Assembly (NCBI RefSeq): GCF_024436415.1
Contig: NZ_JAFMZQ010000001.1
Location: forward strand, 3,276,909 to 3,340,908
Reading direction: 5' to 3'
From: Pedobacter deserti
GTDB taxonomy: Bacteria > Bacteroidota > Bacteroidia > Sphingobacteriales > Sphingobacteriaceae
DNA: 64,000 nt
Made by a program: the position numbers and the translations under genes. Within the stretch, counting starts at the first letter, position 1. The number at the start of each line of letters is the position of its first letter. The notes beneath the pieces are model-generated. The model was not told the DNA's origin, did not search any database, and worked only from the letters and a program-made list of their open reading frames with translations. Below, piece by piece: positions 1 to 7,603 of this stretch.

Positions 1-482
1 TGGTCGAAACAAGGAAAAACGGTTCTGGCCCGGTCCGGCACAAATAAAGTATATAAATAGTCGGCATTCCTGTTCAGCGCACCATTACCAGCCTCAAAAC
101 TTATCTCTATCCTGTTCGAACCCTTGGTTAAATGCTCGGGGGCAATAATGATGTGTTCATCACGATAATCTATAGCTGTTGTCTTGCCATTTACGGCAAG
201 CGACTTAAGCTTGGCCGGGTCCTCCTTAAAATCGATCTGCAAAGGATGTGTGACATCAGACATTTGAAAGGTGATGACTTCCCTGGCTGCTATACCAGCC
301 TGCTTATCTCCAGGAATATCCAGTTCGAGATTGTAATTGGTGCCTTTTATGATTGCTTTTCTGTACTCGGCCAGCCTTCTTGATACGCCCGGCTCCAAAT
401 TTGGTGCGGCGGTATACTTAAATGCAGAACAAGACAAACAAAAGAGACAGACAGAGGCAAGCCAAATGCGATAATTAACCAT
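1..482 (-). CDS. M1 family aminopeptidase, N-terminal part (cut by window edge)
   Basis: An open minus-strand frame starts with ATG at 482 and runs off the window with no stop, giving about 160 residues. The first 18 residues look like a lipoprotein signal ending in a lipobox (L-S-C, Cys18), so the product is probably anchored in the envelope. The rest fits the N-terminal beta domain of Bacteroidota M1 peptidases, ending in the typical stretch with DYLYTLFVPDRA and FPCFDQ. The catalytic HExxH lies outside the window, so activity cannot be judged. It is divergent from the DUF2911 gene, with 84 bases between the two starts. It differs from the second M1 peptidase at 20792. Confidence 0.8.
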   Translation of the reverse strand, partial: MVNYRIWLASVCLFCLSCSAFKYTAAPNLEPGVSRRLAEYRKAIIKGTNYNLELDIPGDKQAGIAAREVITFQMSDVTHPLQIDFKEDPAKLKSLAVNGKTTAIDYRDEHIIIAPEHLTKGSNRIEISFEAGNGALNRNADYLYTLFVPDRARTVFPCFD

Positions 483-566
483 GCGGGCTAAATTAATCAA
501 AATATAATGACCATATAATCCGCTTTAGCATTAATTTAGCACAACAAAATTTAACAGTAATAAGAT

Positions 567-1415
567 ATGAAAACGACGTTGAAAACCATGCTGGTCATTG
601 CTCTTGCCGCTGGATTGCAATTTGAAGGTAATGCTCAGGGACTTAAAATGCCTCAGGCAAGTACCTCTCAAACGGTTACCCAGGCATTCGGACTTGGCAC
701 TATTACCCTTAACTATGCCCGCCCTAACGTTAAAGGACGTAAGATATTTGGCGGACTCGAACCTTATGGAACCGTATGGCGTACGGGTGCCAACTCGGCG
801 ACGACCATCAAGTTTAGCGAGGATGTTAAAATTGAAGGCCAGAACCTTCCTGCAGGCGAGTATGCGTTGTTCACCATACCTGAGCAGAACGACTGGACAA
901 TCGTGTTTAACAAAGAAGCCAAACAATGGGGTTCGTACACTTACAAAGAAGCCAACGACGTACTGCGCGTAAAAGTAAAACCAGTTAAGCTTAAAGACAA
1001 AGTGGAAACTTTTACTATTCAATTCTCTGACGTCTATCCGACAACAGCTAAATTGCAATTGATGTGGGAGAACACCGGTGTAACGGTAAACCTGAGCACC
1101 GACGTAGACAGCAAAGTAATGGCCAGTATCGACGAAGCCATGAAGGGCGAAAAGAAACCGTACTTTCAGGCTGCGCAGTACTACTTTGAAAACGGAAAAG
1201 ACATCAATAAAGCCTTGGAGTGGATGAATGCGGCAGACGCTAACAACACCACCCAGCCTTGGGTTAAATTATGGAAAGGCCGCGTTCAGCTCAAGATGGG
1301 CGACAAAGCCGGAGCCGCCAAAACAGCGGAAGAAGGATTAAGGATCGCTACCGAAATCAAGAACCAGGAATATATCCGATTGAACGGAGCCCTGTTAGCT
1401 GAAGCCAGGAAATAA
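567..1415 (+). CDS. DUF2911 domain secreted protein
   Basis: This 282-residue protein has an N-terminal signal peptide (hydrophobic stretch, then an AQ cleavage region near residue 24). A DUF2911 domain follows over about residues 25-180, recognisable from 'LNYARPNVKGRKIFG', 'VWRTGANSAT' and 'GEYALFTIP'. The C-terminal 100 residues are helical and resemble tetratricopeptide repeats (repeated 'AAQYYFENGKDINKALEWM'-like units). The biochemical function of DUF2911 proteins is unknown; they are common secreted proteins in Bacteroidota. It is a single gene, convergent with the symporter gene, and a hairpin terminator lies just after its stop. The start ATG at 567 leads directly into the signal peptide. 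Confidence 0.85.
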   Translation: MKTTLKTMLVIALAAGLQFEGNAQGLKMPQASTSQTVTQAFGLGTITLNYARPNVKGRKIFGGLEPYGTVWRTGANSATTIKFSEDVKIEGQNLPAGEYALFTIPEQNDWTIVFNKEAKQWGSYTYKEANDVLRVKVKPVKLKDKVETFTIQFSDVYPTTAKLQLMWENTGVTVNLSTDVDSKVMASIDEAMKGEKKPYFQAAQYYFENGKDINKALEWMNAADANNTTQPWVKLWKGRVQLKMGDKAGAAKTAEEGLRIATEIKNQEYIRLNGALLAEARK

Positions 1416-1429
1416 ATTATTTTGCTATG

Positions 1430-3151
1430 CTATGAGACCGCCCCTCCACTGGAATGGGCGGTCTTTTCTTTTCCGCCGGTGAAGTATTGGATGAAGATCG
1501 AAAACCCGACTACCATGGTGCAACTGATCACATTGAGCCAAAGATAAGCGACGGCCTCCTGCCAGCCCAGGACTATGGTAATAACTTCGGAGAGCAGTGC
1601 CGCAGCAAAAACAGCACGTCCCCGTACATGTTTTACGTAAAAGGCAACGAGAAAAATCCCCAGTATTGTGCCATATATGTAGGAGCCCAGAATATTAACC
1701 GCCTCCAGGAGGTTACCGATTTTCCCGGCATAAAGCGCCATAACGATACAAACAACACCCCAAAACAACGTAGCCAGTCGCGAGGCTTGCAAATATTCAT
1801 GGTCTGATGCATCCTTCCTTACAAGGCGTTTATAGATGTCGATGACGCTGGTCGACGCCAGGGAATTGAGTGCGCTGGCTGTTGAACCCATCGATGCCAG
1901 AAAGATAATGGCTATAAGCAGTCCCACAAGTCCACGCGGAAGATACTGGGTCACGAAACTGAGGAATACATAGTTCACATCATCTGTATTGGCGTCCTTA
2001 TTGTTCGCCTTCATCAATAGGGTGACTTTCTCACGTAAATCTTTTTGCTTTTGATCGGCTTGCTGAAGCAGCAGGCGCTGCTCATTCACCGCAGCTTCGT
2101 TGTTCTGATCCAAAGCATTGTTCATTTGCTGAACCACCACCTGCTTTTGCTGAAAGGCCTCATCATATTCGGCACTGAGCTTTCTAAGTTGCGGAGCGTA
2201 AGCGCTCTTCTCTAAGCGATTCAACTCAAAACTGTTGAAGAATATAGGCGGGCGGTTATACTGATAGAAGGTGAACACCAGCACACCGATGAGCAGGATC
2301 AGGAACTGCATAGGTATTTTTACCAAACCATTCATAAGTAAACCCATGCGGCTTTGGCTTACGGAGGCGCCCGACAAATATCGACCAACCTGGCTCTGAT
2401 CGGTACCGAAATAAGAAAGTTGTAAAAAGAATCCACCGATAATACCGGTCCATACCGTGTACCGGTTATTGAGGTCGAAGGTAAAATCGATCGCTTCAGT
2501 ACGGCCCATTTTGCCCGCAATATCCAGCGCTTTTACAAAGCCTACCTCGGCCGGCAGTAAGTGAACCACCATGGCCCCAGCAGCGAAGAGTCCGCAAAAG
2601 ATAATGCTCATCTGGAGCATTTGGGTGTAAGACACAGCCCGGGTGCCTCCGTATACGGTGTAAAATACAACCAGGCTACCCATAAACAGGGTAGTGTATG
2701 TGGTATTGATGTTGAGTATGGTCGATAAAATAATAGACGGGGCGTATATGGTGATGCCGGTAGACAAGCCCCTTTGTACGAGAAAAAGAAAAGCGGTAAG
2801 CGCACGGGTGTTCAGGTCGAACCGCTGCTCCAGGTACTCGTAGGCGGTATAGACTTTCAGGCGATGAAAAATAGGTACAAAGGTTACGCAAAGCACAATC
2901 ATCGCCAGCGGCAAACCAAAATAGAACTGTACAAAACCCATACCCGAGGAGTACGCCAGGCCAGGCGCTGAGAGAAAGGTAATGGCACTCGCCTGCGTAG
3001 CCATAACCGAAAGGCAAACATGGTACCAGGGCAGCGACTGGTTACCGAGAAGATAACCTTGTATATTTTGGGTATCGCGACTCTTATAGACCCCATACAC
3101 GACTATGAAAACCAGCGTTAATACTAATACCGCCCAGTCGATACTACTCAT
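1430..3151 (-). CDS. Sodium:solute symporter family transporter
   Basis: This 573-residue polytopic membrane protein belongs to the SSS (SLC5-like) family, which couples sodium entry to solute uptake. Repeated hydrophobic helices and the family stretches 'SVMATQASAITFLSAPG' and 'FGTDQSQVGRYLS' are visible. Between about residues 300 and 400 lies a long hydrophilic, glutamine-rich segment predicted to form a coiled coil, which is larger than the loop in most SSS members. It is the last gene of an operon behind the PIG-L deacetylase and a 30-residue membrane peptide, 21 bases after the latter. The neighbours suggest uptake of a sugar or N-acetylated sugar derivative, but the substrate is not readable from the sequence. 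Confidence 0.88.
   Translation of the reverse strand: MSSIDWAVLVLTLVFIVVYGVYKSRDTQNIQGYLLGNQSLPWYHVCLSVMATQASAITFLSAPGLAYSSGMGFVQFYFGLPLAMIVLCVTFVPIFHRLKVYTAYEYLEQRFDLNTRALTAFLFLVQRGLSTGITIYAPSIILSTILNINTTYTTLFMGSLVVFYTVYGGTRAVSYTQMLQMSIIFCGLFAAGAMVVHLLPAEVGFVKALDIAGKMGRTEAIDFTFDLNNRYTVWTGIIGGFFLQLSYFGTDQSQVGRYLSGASVSQSRMGLLMNGLVKIPMQFLILLIGVLVFTFYQYNRPPIFFNSFELNRLEKSAYAPQLRKLSAEYDEAFQQKQVVVQQMNNALDQNNEAAVNEQRLLLQQADQKQKDLREKVTLLMKANNKDANTDDVNYVFLSFVTQYLPRGLVGLLIAIIFLASMGSTASALNSLASTSVIDIYKRLVRKDASDHEYLQASRLATLFWGVVCIVMALYAGKIGNLLEAVNILGSYIYGTILGIFLVAFYVKHVRGRAVFAAALLSEVITIVLGWQEAVAYLWLNVISCTMVVGFSIFIQYFTGGKEKTAHSSGGAVS
1435..1464 (+). terminator. Rho-independent terminator inside the 3' end of the symporter gene
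   Basis: The stem AGACCGCCC/GGGCGGTCT, with an 11-12 base loop, is followed on the plus strand by TTTTCTTTT, the form of an intrinsic terminator for the DUF2911 gene. It lies within the last codons of the convergent symporter gene (stop at 1430-1432), so the two convergent genes share this sequence. Confidence 0.7.
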
Positions 3152-3172
3152 AGCGATCTAATCTTAGCAATA

Positions 3173-3265
3173 TCATTCAAAATACCGCGTAAATGCATAA
3201 AACAACACTATAAGCAGAACAAGCCAGCCAACCAACAGGATATAAAACCGCTTTTCGTTCTGCAT
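3173..3265 (-). CDS. Small single-pass membrane protein (30 aa)
   Basis: A 30-codon frame starts at ATG 3265, five bases after the PIG-L stop (TAG, 3270-3272), and ends 21 bases before the symporter start. Purine-rich AGAGGA abuts the ATG and a second AGGAG lies about 12 bases upstream. The peptide has a short charged N-terminus (MQNEKR), one hydrophobic helix of about 20 residues (FYILLVGWLVLLIVLFYAF) and a basic-aromatic tail (TRYFE). Its placement between two operon genes argues for a real gene, perhaps a symporter partner. No family is recognised; function unknown. Confidence 0.6.
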   Translation of the reverse strand: MQNEKRFYILLVGWLVLLIVLFYAFTRYFE

Positions 3266-3269
3266 TCCT

Positions 3270-5705
3270 CTAATTTCTCCTGGATATAAGATTAACAAAC
3301 AGCCGATAGGCTCCGGGAACGCCCGCGGGTAGCTGACGGAAAAAGGAAATACCGGTGTAGATGTAACGCCCTTTCCCATAATCGGCTACGATAAGCGAAC
3401 CGTTCCGGGCGGGCTCTCCTGCATCGTGCATGCTAAACAGCGGCGTATATCTCTGGTCAGTATCGGTCACGAAATATAGTCCCCGCTCTTGCACCCAGCC
3501 GTTGAAATCGTCTTTTGTAATTTTATTGGGAACGTTAAGCACCGGATGCTGAGGCGCCAGGAAAGTAACCGCTGCATCTTCCTCGGTTACCCGGTCTCTC
3601 GACAACCGGAAGGGGTAAGGTCCCATATTGTCTATACGCAGCGGTGCATTCACGTTGTATTGTACCAACAGTGTGCCACCGTTCTCTACGTAATTCATGA
3701 GTTTAGGCTGCATCACCCTGGCTTGATCGCTTACATTATACAAACGCACCCCGGTTACAATAGCGTCAAACTTTGATAGATCCTGTGTGATCACCTGGTT
3801 TGCGTTAAGTAGTTCTACCTGGTAGCCAATCTGACGAAGTGATTCGGGAATCAGATCACCAGCTCCGGCGATATAGCCGATGCGTTTACCGCCGACAACC
3901 AGGCTAACACGGTTAACATTTGCTGCCGCCAGAGGAAACAGCGTTTGGGCTGGTATATGGTCGTAGTTGATCTCATGCAGTCCCTTGTCGTATGTTTTTC
4001 CATCGACAACAACTTTTAACGAAAGTGTACCCGAGGCGACGCTGCCAGCCGGTGTAACGGTAAACTCCACATTACGCTCCTCTCCTTTCCGACCTAAAGT
4101 AAACTGCAACTGTTCCGGACTTACTTTCCAGCCCGTTGGTACCACCGGCCGGATCATGCCTGACACGTTTTCTTTAAAGCCGCGCAGTGTGGCGACCACC
4201 TTCTTCTCTGCGTTACCGTTAAAAATAAAAGCCTTTTCAGAAAGCGTGGCTGTAACTGGAGGTGCAATGACCAGCGGCTGATAGATTTCGCCTTTCACCT
4301 GATCCGTATATTTATATACCACCGGCAAAGATTTCTCTATAACATGGTCGCCCACCCTTATCTTAAATAAAGCTGCAACTGCCGGCTTGTTTTCCGCCAT
4401 ACCTATCTTATGGAGATCATCTACGTTGAATGTCCCGATGCCATGCTTCTGCTCGAGCCAGTACGGCTGCGTAATGGCGATATCCTTCGGCGCTATGCTT
4501 CGATCCTGCGAGGCCAGGACGTTCGGTTTCAGGTTAAACGATGCTCCCGACAAGACCTCTGTTACCTCTACCGGCAGTGAAAACCCCGATCCGGGGCGAA
4601 CGATCGCCTGTACGCGCACATCGACTTCTTCGCCCAGGGCATAGGTCTGATTCAACGCGGCGCTCTCCAGCCAGATGCCTGCACAGGAAAGGATCAGATC
4701 ATCTAAAGCCTGATGCTTGAACGGCAGATCGTTCACCATCACTTTTAGCTCCAGAAGTTTAGGGATCGACTTTGAAGGGTCGGCCACATCGTAATTTCTG
4801 GTTATCTCAGCTAACAGTTTCTGGACAGCTGCGCCCTTCGACAACCTGCCTAATGTAAGGTCTATATCGCTAAAAAGATCTCCTTTGGCTTCCGCGCCAG
4901 CTACAGGGGTAAAATATTCGTAACCGCTGCCTCGCTGCATGGCCGAACCGAACCCCTGGCTCCGGTGGCTCGACCGGCTCTCTGCAGCCAATTCGCCATA
5001 ACTCTTGCCAAACAGCGGGTTGTACAATCCTACATCTATCTTCAGCTGATCTTCCGACGTGGTATTATTGCCACCGAAATTAAAAGTGTTCCACACGATT
5101 CTTTTCGCCTGCCAGGGCTTCACAAAAGCAAGTTGCTCCGGAAACTGTTTAGGATCTCCTGCTGCAGTAAAGGCCTCACGGGCCAGTATTGCTGATCCTG
5201 AGTGATGTCCGTGTCCGGCCCGGGAGTCTTCCGGAAAGCGGGTGATGATCACATCGGGCCGAAAGTTCCGGATCACCCAGACCACATCGCCCAGTATCTT
5301 CCCTTTTTCCCATATACGGAAACTTTCCTCCGGGTTTTTAGAAAACCCAAAATCGTTGGCACGTGTAAAAAATTGTTCGGCTCCATCTATACGTCGCGCC
5401 GCAAGCAGCTCCTGCGTACGGATCAAGCCCAGCAATTCCGCCTGCTCATTGCCTATCAGGTTCTGACCGCCGTCGCCACGCGTAAGGGAAAGATAGCCGG
5501 TTCTCAACTTCTTTTCCCTTGCCAGGTAGGTCAACAGCCGGGTATTTTCGTCATCCGGATGCGCAGCTATATAAAGCACGCTTCCGGTAACCTGCAATGC
5601 CTCCAGCCCTTGCCTGATTTCTGCAGCATTGAGCTGCTGCATACGTTGTGCTTGAGTACATAGGCAAAGGAAAAACAGGGCCACAAAAAGCAGTCGAAAC
5701 TTCAT
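3270..5705 (-). CDS. PIG-L family deacetylase, long multidomain form
   Basis: The ATG at 5705 is chosen because it begins a good signal peptide (MKFRLLFVALFFLCLCTQAQ); upstream TTG (5738) and ATG (5717) starts are less likely. The 811-residue product has an N-terminal PIG-L/LmbE zinc deacetylase domain with AHPDDE at about residues 48-53 and the distal histidine motif GHGHHSG near residue 165. A middle beta-sandwich part resembles NEW3-type domains, and the C-terminal 220 residues look like a glutamine-amidotransferase-like fold without an obvious catalytic triad. Known PIG-L enzymes remove acetyl groups from N-acetylglucosaminyl compounds. It is the first gene of an operon with the 30-residue peptide and the symporter, suggesting deacetylation coupled to uptake. 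Confidence 0.85.
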   Translation of the reverse strand: MKFRLLFVALFFLCLCTQAQRMQQLNAAEIRQGLEALQVTGSVLYIAAHPDDENTRLLTYLAREKKLRTGYLSLTRGDGGQNLIGNEQAELLGLIRTQELLAARRIDGAEQFFTRANDFGFSKNPEESFRIWEKGKILGDVVWVIRNFRPDVIITRFPEDSRAGHGHHSGSAILAREAFTAAGDPKQFPEQLAFVKPWQAKRIVWNTFNFGGNNTTSEDQLKIDVGLYNPLFGKSYGELAAESRSSHRSQGFGSAMQRGSGYEYFTPVAGAEAKGDLFSDIDLTLGRLSKGAAVQKLLAEITRNYDVADPSKSIPKLLELKVMVNDLPFKHQALDDLILSCAGIWLESAALNQTYALGEEVDVRVQAIVRPGSGFSLPVEVTEVLSGASFNLKPNVLASQDRSIAPKDIAITQPYWLEQKHGIGTFNVDDLHKIGMAENKPAVAALFKIRVGDHVIEKSLPVVYKYTDQVKGEIYQPLVIAPPVTATLSEKAFIFNGNAEKKVVATLRGFKENVSGMIRPVVPTGWKVSPEQLQFTLGRKGEERNVEFTVTPAGSVASGTLSLKVVVDGKTYDKGLHEINYDHIPAQTLFPLAAANVNRVSLVVGGKRIGYIAGAGDLIPESLRQIGYQVELLNANQVITQDLSKFDAIVTGVRLYNVSDQARVMQPKLMNYVENGGTLLVQYNVNAPLRIDNMGPYPFRLSRDRVTEEDAAVTFLAPQHPVLNVPNKITKDDFNGWVQERGLYFVTDTDQRYTPLFSMHDAGEPARNGSLIVADYGKGRYIYTGISFFRQLPAGVPGAYRLFVNLISRRN

Positions 5706-5820
5706 GGTTACATTCATAGTTGATTCGAAAATAACCAAAAATCTGTAATCGAAAATTTATCGACGAAAAATACAGGTAACAATGCTGCAATAATGAGACA
5801 CCTCAACAGCAAAGCCATGA

Positions 5821-6420
5821 TTACAGCAGAATTTTGCTGCTTATCTCTTTGTCAATGGTGATATAGCCAGGATATTTCACCAGGGTGCTGCCTACCTTGA
5901 TGCTGGGTTTAATTTTGAGCGTCAGCATACCTTTCTTCTCCGTACCATTTGTGCGGGTCTTCAGAAATTCACTGATTTCCCCCATCACCTTGTCGTTGGA
6001 TATAAAAGGATATGCATTTATTGTCATATCTACCGGTACAACGGTGCTTTGTCCCGGACCTACACTTACTTCCTGGTTTACAAAACCATTAGCAAGTTCC
6101 TGACTATTGACCAGTATCTTATACTCAAATTCGTTGATAGCTGCATGATTGGAGGACGGGTTGGTTACTTCCAGATTGAGCCTTGCTTTCAGCGGAATAT
6201 CCTGCCTCAGAAAGCCGAAAGCAAGTGCCGGCAGGCTGGCAAGATTAATATCCTCACCGCCGATCAGCTTTCTCACATCTGTACCGCCAACAAGCAATTG
6301 CTCCACGGCCGTAATACGATATTTACACTTCTCAAGTGCTTTGATCTGCTCGGTTTGTTTGTTTATGCCGCAGCCTGAAACAGCTATAGCTGCCAGAAAA
6401 ATGATCAGGAGTTTTTTCAT
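5821..6420 (-). CDS. LEA14-like (WHy domain) lipoprotein
   Basis: This 199-residue protein has a clear lipoprotein signal: MKKLLIIFLAAIAVSGCG with the lipobox cysteine at residue 17. Residues from about 55 onward match the LEA type 2/WHy beta-sandwich ('IPLKARLNLEVTNPSSNHAAINEFEYKILVN', then 'GQSTVVPVDMTI'). Such domains are linked to desiccation and envelope stress in plants and bacteria, but the bacterial role is poorly known. It is a stand-alone minus-strand gene between the PIG-L operon and DoxX, with intergenic gaps of about 115 and 37 bases. Confidence 0.78.
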   Translation of the reverse strand: MKKLLIIFLAAIAVSGCGINKQTEQIKALEKCKYRITAVEQLLVGGTDVRKLIGGEDINLASLPALAFGFLRQDIPLKARLNLEVTNPSSNHAAINEFEYKILVNSQELANGFVNQEVSVGPGQSTVVPVDMTINAYPFISNDKVMGEISEFLKTRTNGTEKKGMLTLKIKPSIKVGSTLVKYPGYITIDKEISSKILL

Positions 6421-6457
6421 AACAGCTATAACGGTTATTTATGATAAATCATATAAA

Positions 6458-6889
6458 CTATCGCCTGCGAGGATTTAAACTGCGGCTGATGAAATGATCG
6501 ATACTGTATTTTCCAGGACCAGACACAAGCAGGAACAGATAAACTACCAGAAAATGATAGGCCATCTCTTTCTTCGCAAACGGATCAGGTGCATGAACAA
6601 TAAATGCGGCTACGATCATGGTAATGATGAGCGGTATGGTGGCCAGTCTGCCTGCCAAACCCAGCAATAGTAACACCGAACAAAAGAATTCGGCAAAAAC
6701 AGCGAGATATAAAGATGCAGCCTGACCAACGCCGATCGGATCACCGAACTGGATTTCACCACCGGCGGTAAGCATCTGAAGTTTCATATAGCCGTGTGTA
6801 ATCATAAACACGGAGAAGGTAACCCGCAATACCAGCAGCATGAAATGCATGCTCTCGTTGTTAAAGTTTGTATTAAACAATCGTCTCAT
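6458..6889 (-). CDS. DoxX family membrane protein
   Basis: The ATG at 6889 gives 143 residues; the longer frame would overlap the TetR gene and add an unrelated leader, so the shorter start is preferred. Four hydrophobic helices are visible, with family-typical stretches 'RVTFSVFMITHGYMKL' and 'SVLLLLGLAGRLATIPLIITM'. DoxX proteins are small quinone- or redox-associated inner-membrane proteins whose precise reaction is usually unknown. The TetR-type regulator gene lies directly upstream on the same strand (55-base gap), so DoxX is probably its target or is cotranscribed with it. Confidence 0.82.
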   Translation of the reverse strand: MRRLFNTNFNNESMHFMLLVLRVTFSVFMITHGYMKLQMLTAGGEIQFGDPIGVGQAASLYLAVFAEFFCSVLLLLGLAGRLATIPLIITMIVAAFIVHAPDPFAKKEMAYHFLVVYLFLLVSGPGKYSIDHFISRSLNPRRR

Positions 6890-6944
6890 ATCTTGTTTTG
6901 TTAGTTGCTTATTCAGGCGGAAGTAAATATAGATAAATTCAGGA

Positions 6945-7550
6945 TTACCCCGCAAGCAGGGACGCTATAAATCCGGAAATCGCATCCTTCAGGATCATGC
7001 GCTTTTCAGGACCTGGCTTCCCGGTCTTCTCGATCATTTGAATGGAAACCAGCCCATGCAGTATAGAAAAATAGGTATGGTATTTTAAGAAACACTCGGC
7101 GTTTTTAGTTTTGCTCTGGGATATCGCGCTTTGAATGGGCTCGATCATCACCTGCGTCATATTCTTCAGTTCGGTAATCTGATTCACCTGCTCACACGCC
7201 GGAATCCCCAGACCAAACATGAGCTGATAATACTCTTTGTTATCAAAAGCAAAGTCCCAGTAGGCATAAGCCATTGCTTCCAACTGGCGGGCAGGATCAG
7301 TATGTTGCTCTTTGATCGCCTGCAGCGTGTCGGCCAGCTTCTGAAACCCCTCTTTAGCAAATTCCAGTAAAATAGCCTCCTTATTTTCAAAATGGCTGTA
7401 AATTACCGGAACGCTGTACTCAATAGCGTCCGCAATTTTCCTGATGGACAGCGATTGCCAGCCTTCAGTAATCACTTGCTGCCATGCAGCTTCCAGTATA
7501 CTTGCTTTGAACTCTTCTTTTTGTCTTGCCTTGCGTTCAGCTATGCCCAT
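6945..7550 (-). CDS. TetR family transcriptional regulator
   Basis: This 201-residue protein has an N-terminal TetR helix-turn-helix at about residues 10-57 ('ILEAAWQQVITEGWQSLSIRKIADAI' then 'SVPVIYSHFENKEAIL'). The all-helical ligand-binding domain resembles the WHG type of TetR C-terminal domains ('YYQLMFGLG' and 'FSILHGLVSIQMI'). The effector is unknown. The start ATG at 7550 follows a Bacteroidota -7 element flanked by two GTTAAC half-sites, which suggests autorepression. DoxX follows directly downstream. Confidence 0.87.
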   Translation of the reverse strand: MGIAERKARQKEEFKASILEAAWQQVITEGWQSLSIRKIADAIEYSVPVIYSHFENKEAILLEFAKEGFQKLADTLQAIKEQHTDPARQLEAMAYAYWDFAFDNKEYYQLMFGLGIPACEQVNQITELKNMTQVMIEPIQSAISQSKTKNAECFLKYHTYFSILHGLVSIQMIEKTGKPGPEKRMILKDAISGFIASLLAG

Positions 7551-7564
7551 GGGAATAATAACAG

Positions 7565-7595
7565 TGTTAACAAATTTAACTGCTTTCCGTTAACA
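7565..7595 (-). promoter_or_regulatory. tetR promoter with paired GTTAAC half-sites
   Basis: On the minus strand, TAAATTTG (7571-7578) matches the Bacteroidota -7 consensus TAnnTTTG, and a TTG lies 18 bases upstream. The -7 element is bracketed by TGTTAAC (7565-7571) and GTTAACA (7589-7595), an inverted pair that could bind a dimeric regulator such as the adjacent TetR protein. The motif match is seen; the regulatory role is inferred. Confidence 0.45.
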
Positions 7596-7603
7596 TCAAA
7601 ATT

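Noticed and set aside
531..1058. 175-codon frame antisense to the DUF2911 gene
   Set aside because: It overlaps a well-supported signal-peptide protein and its residue pattern is not protein-like.
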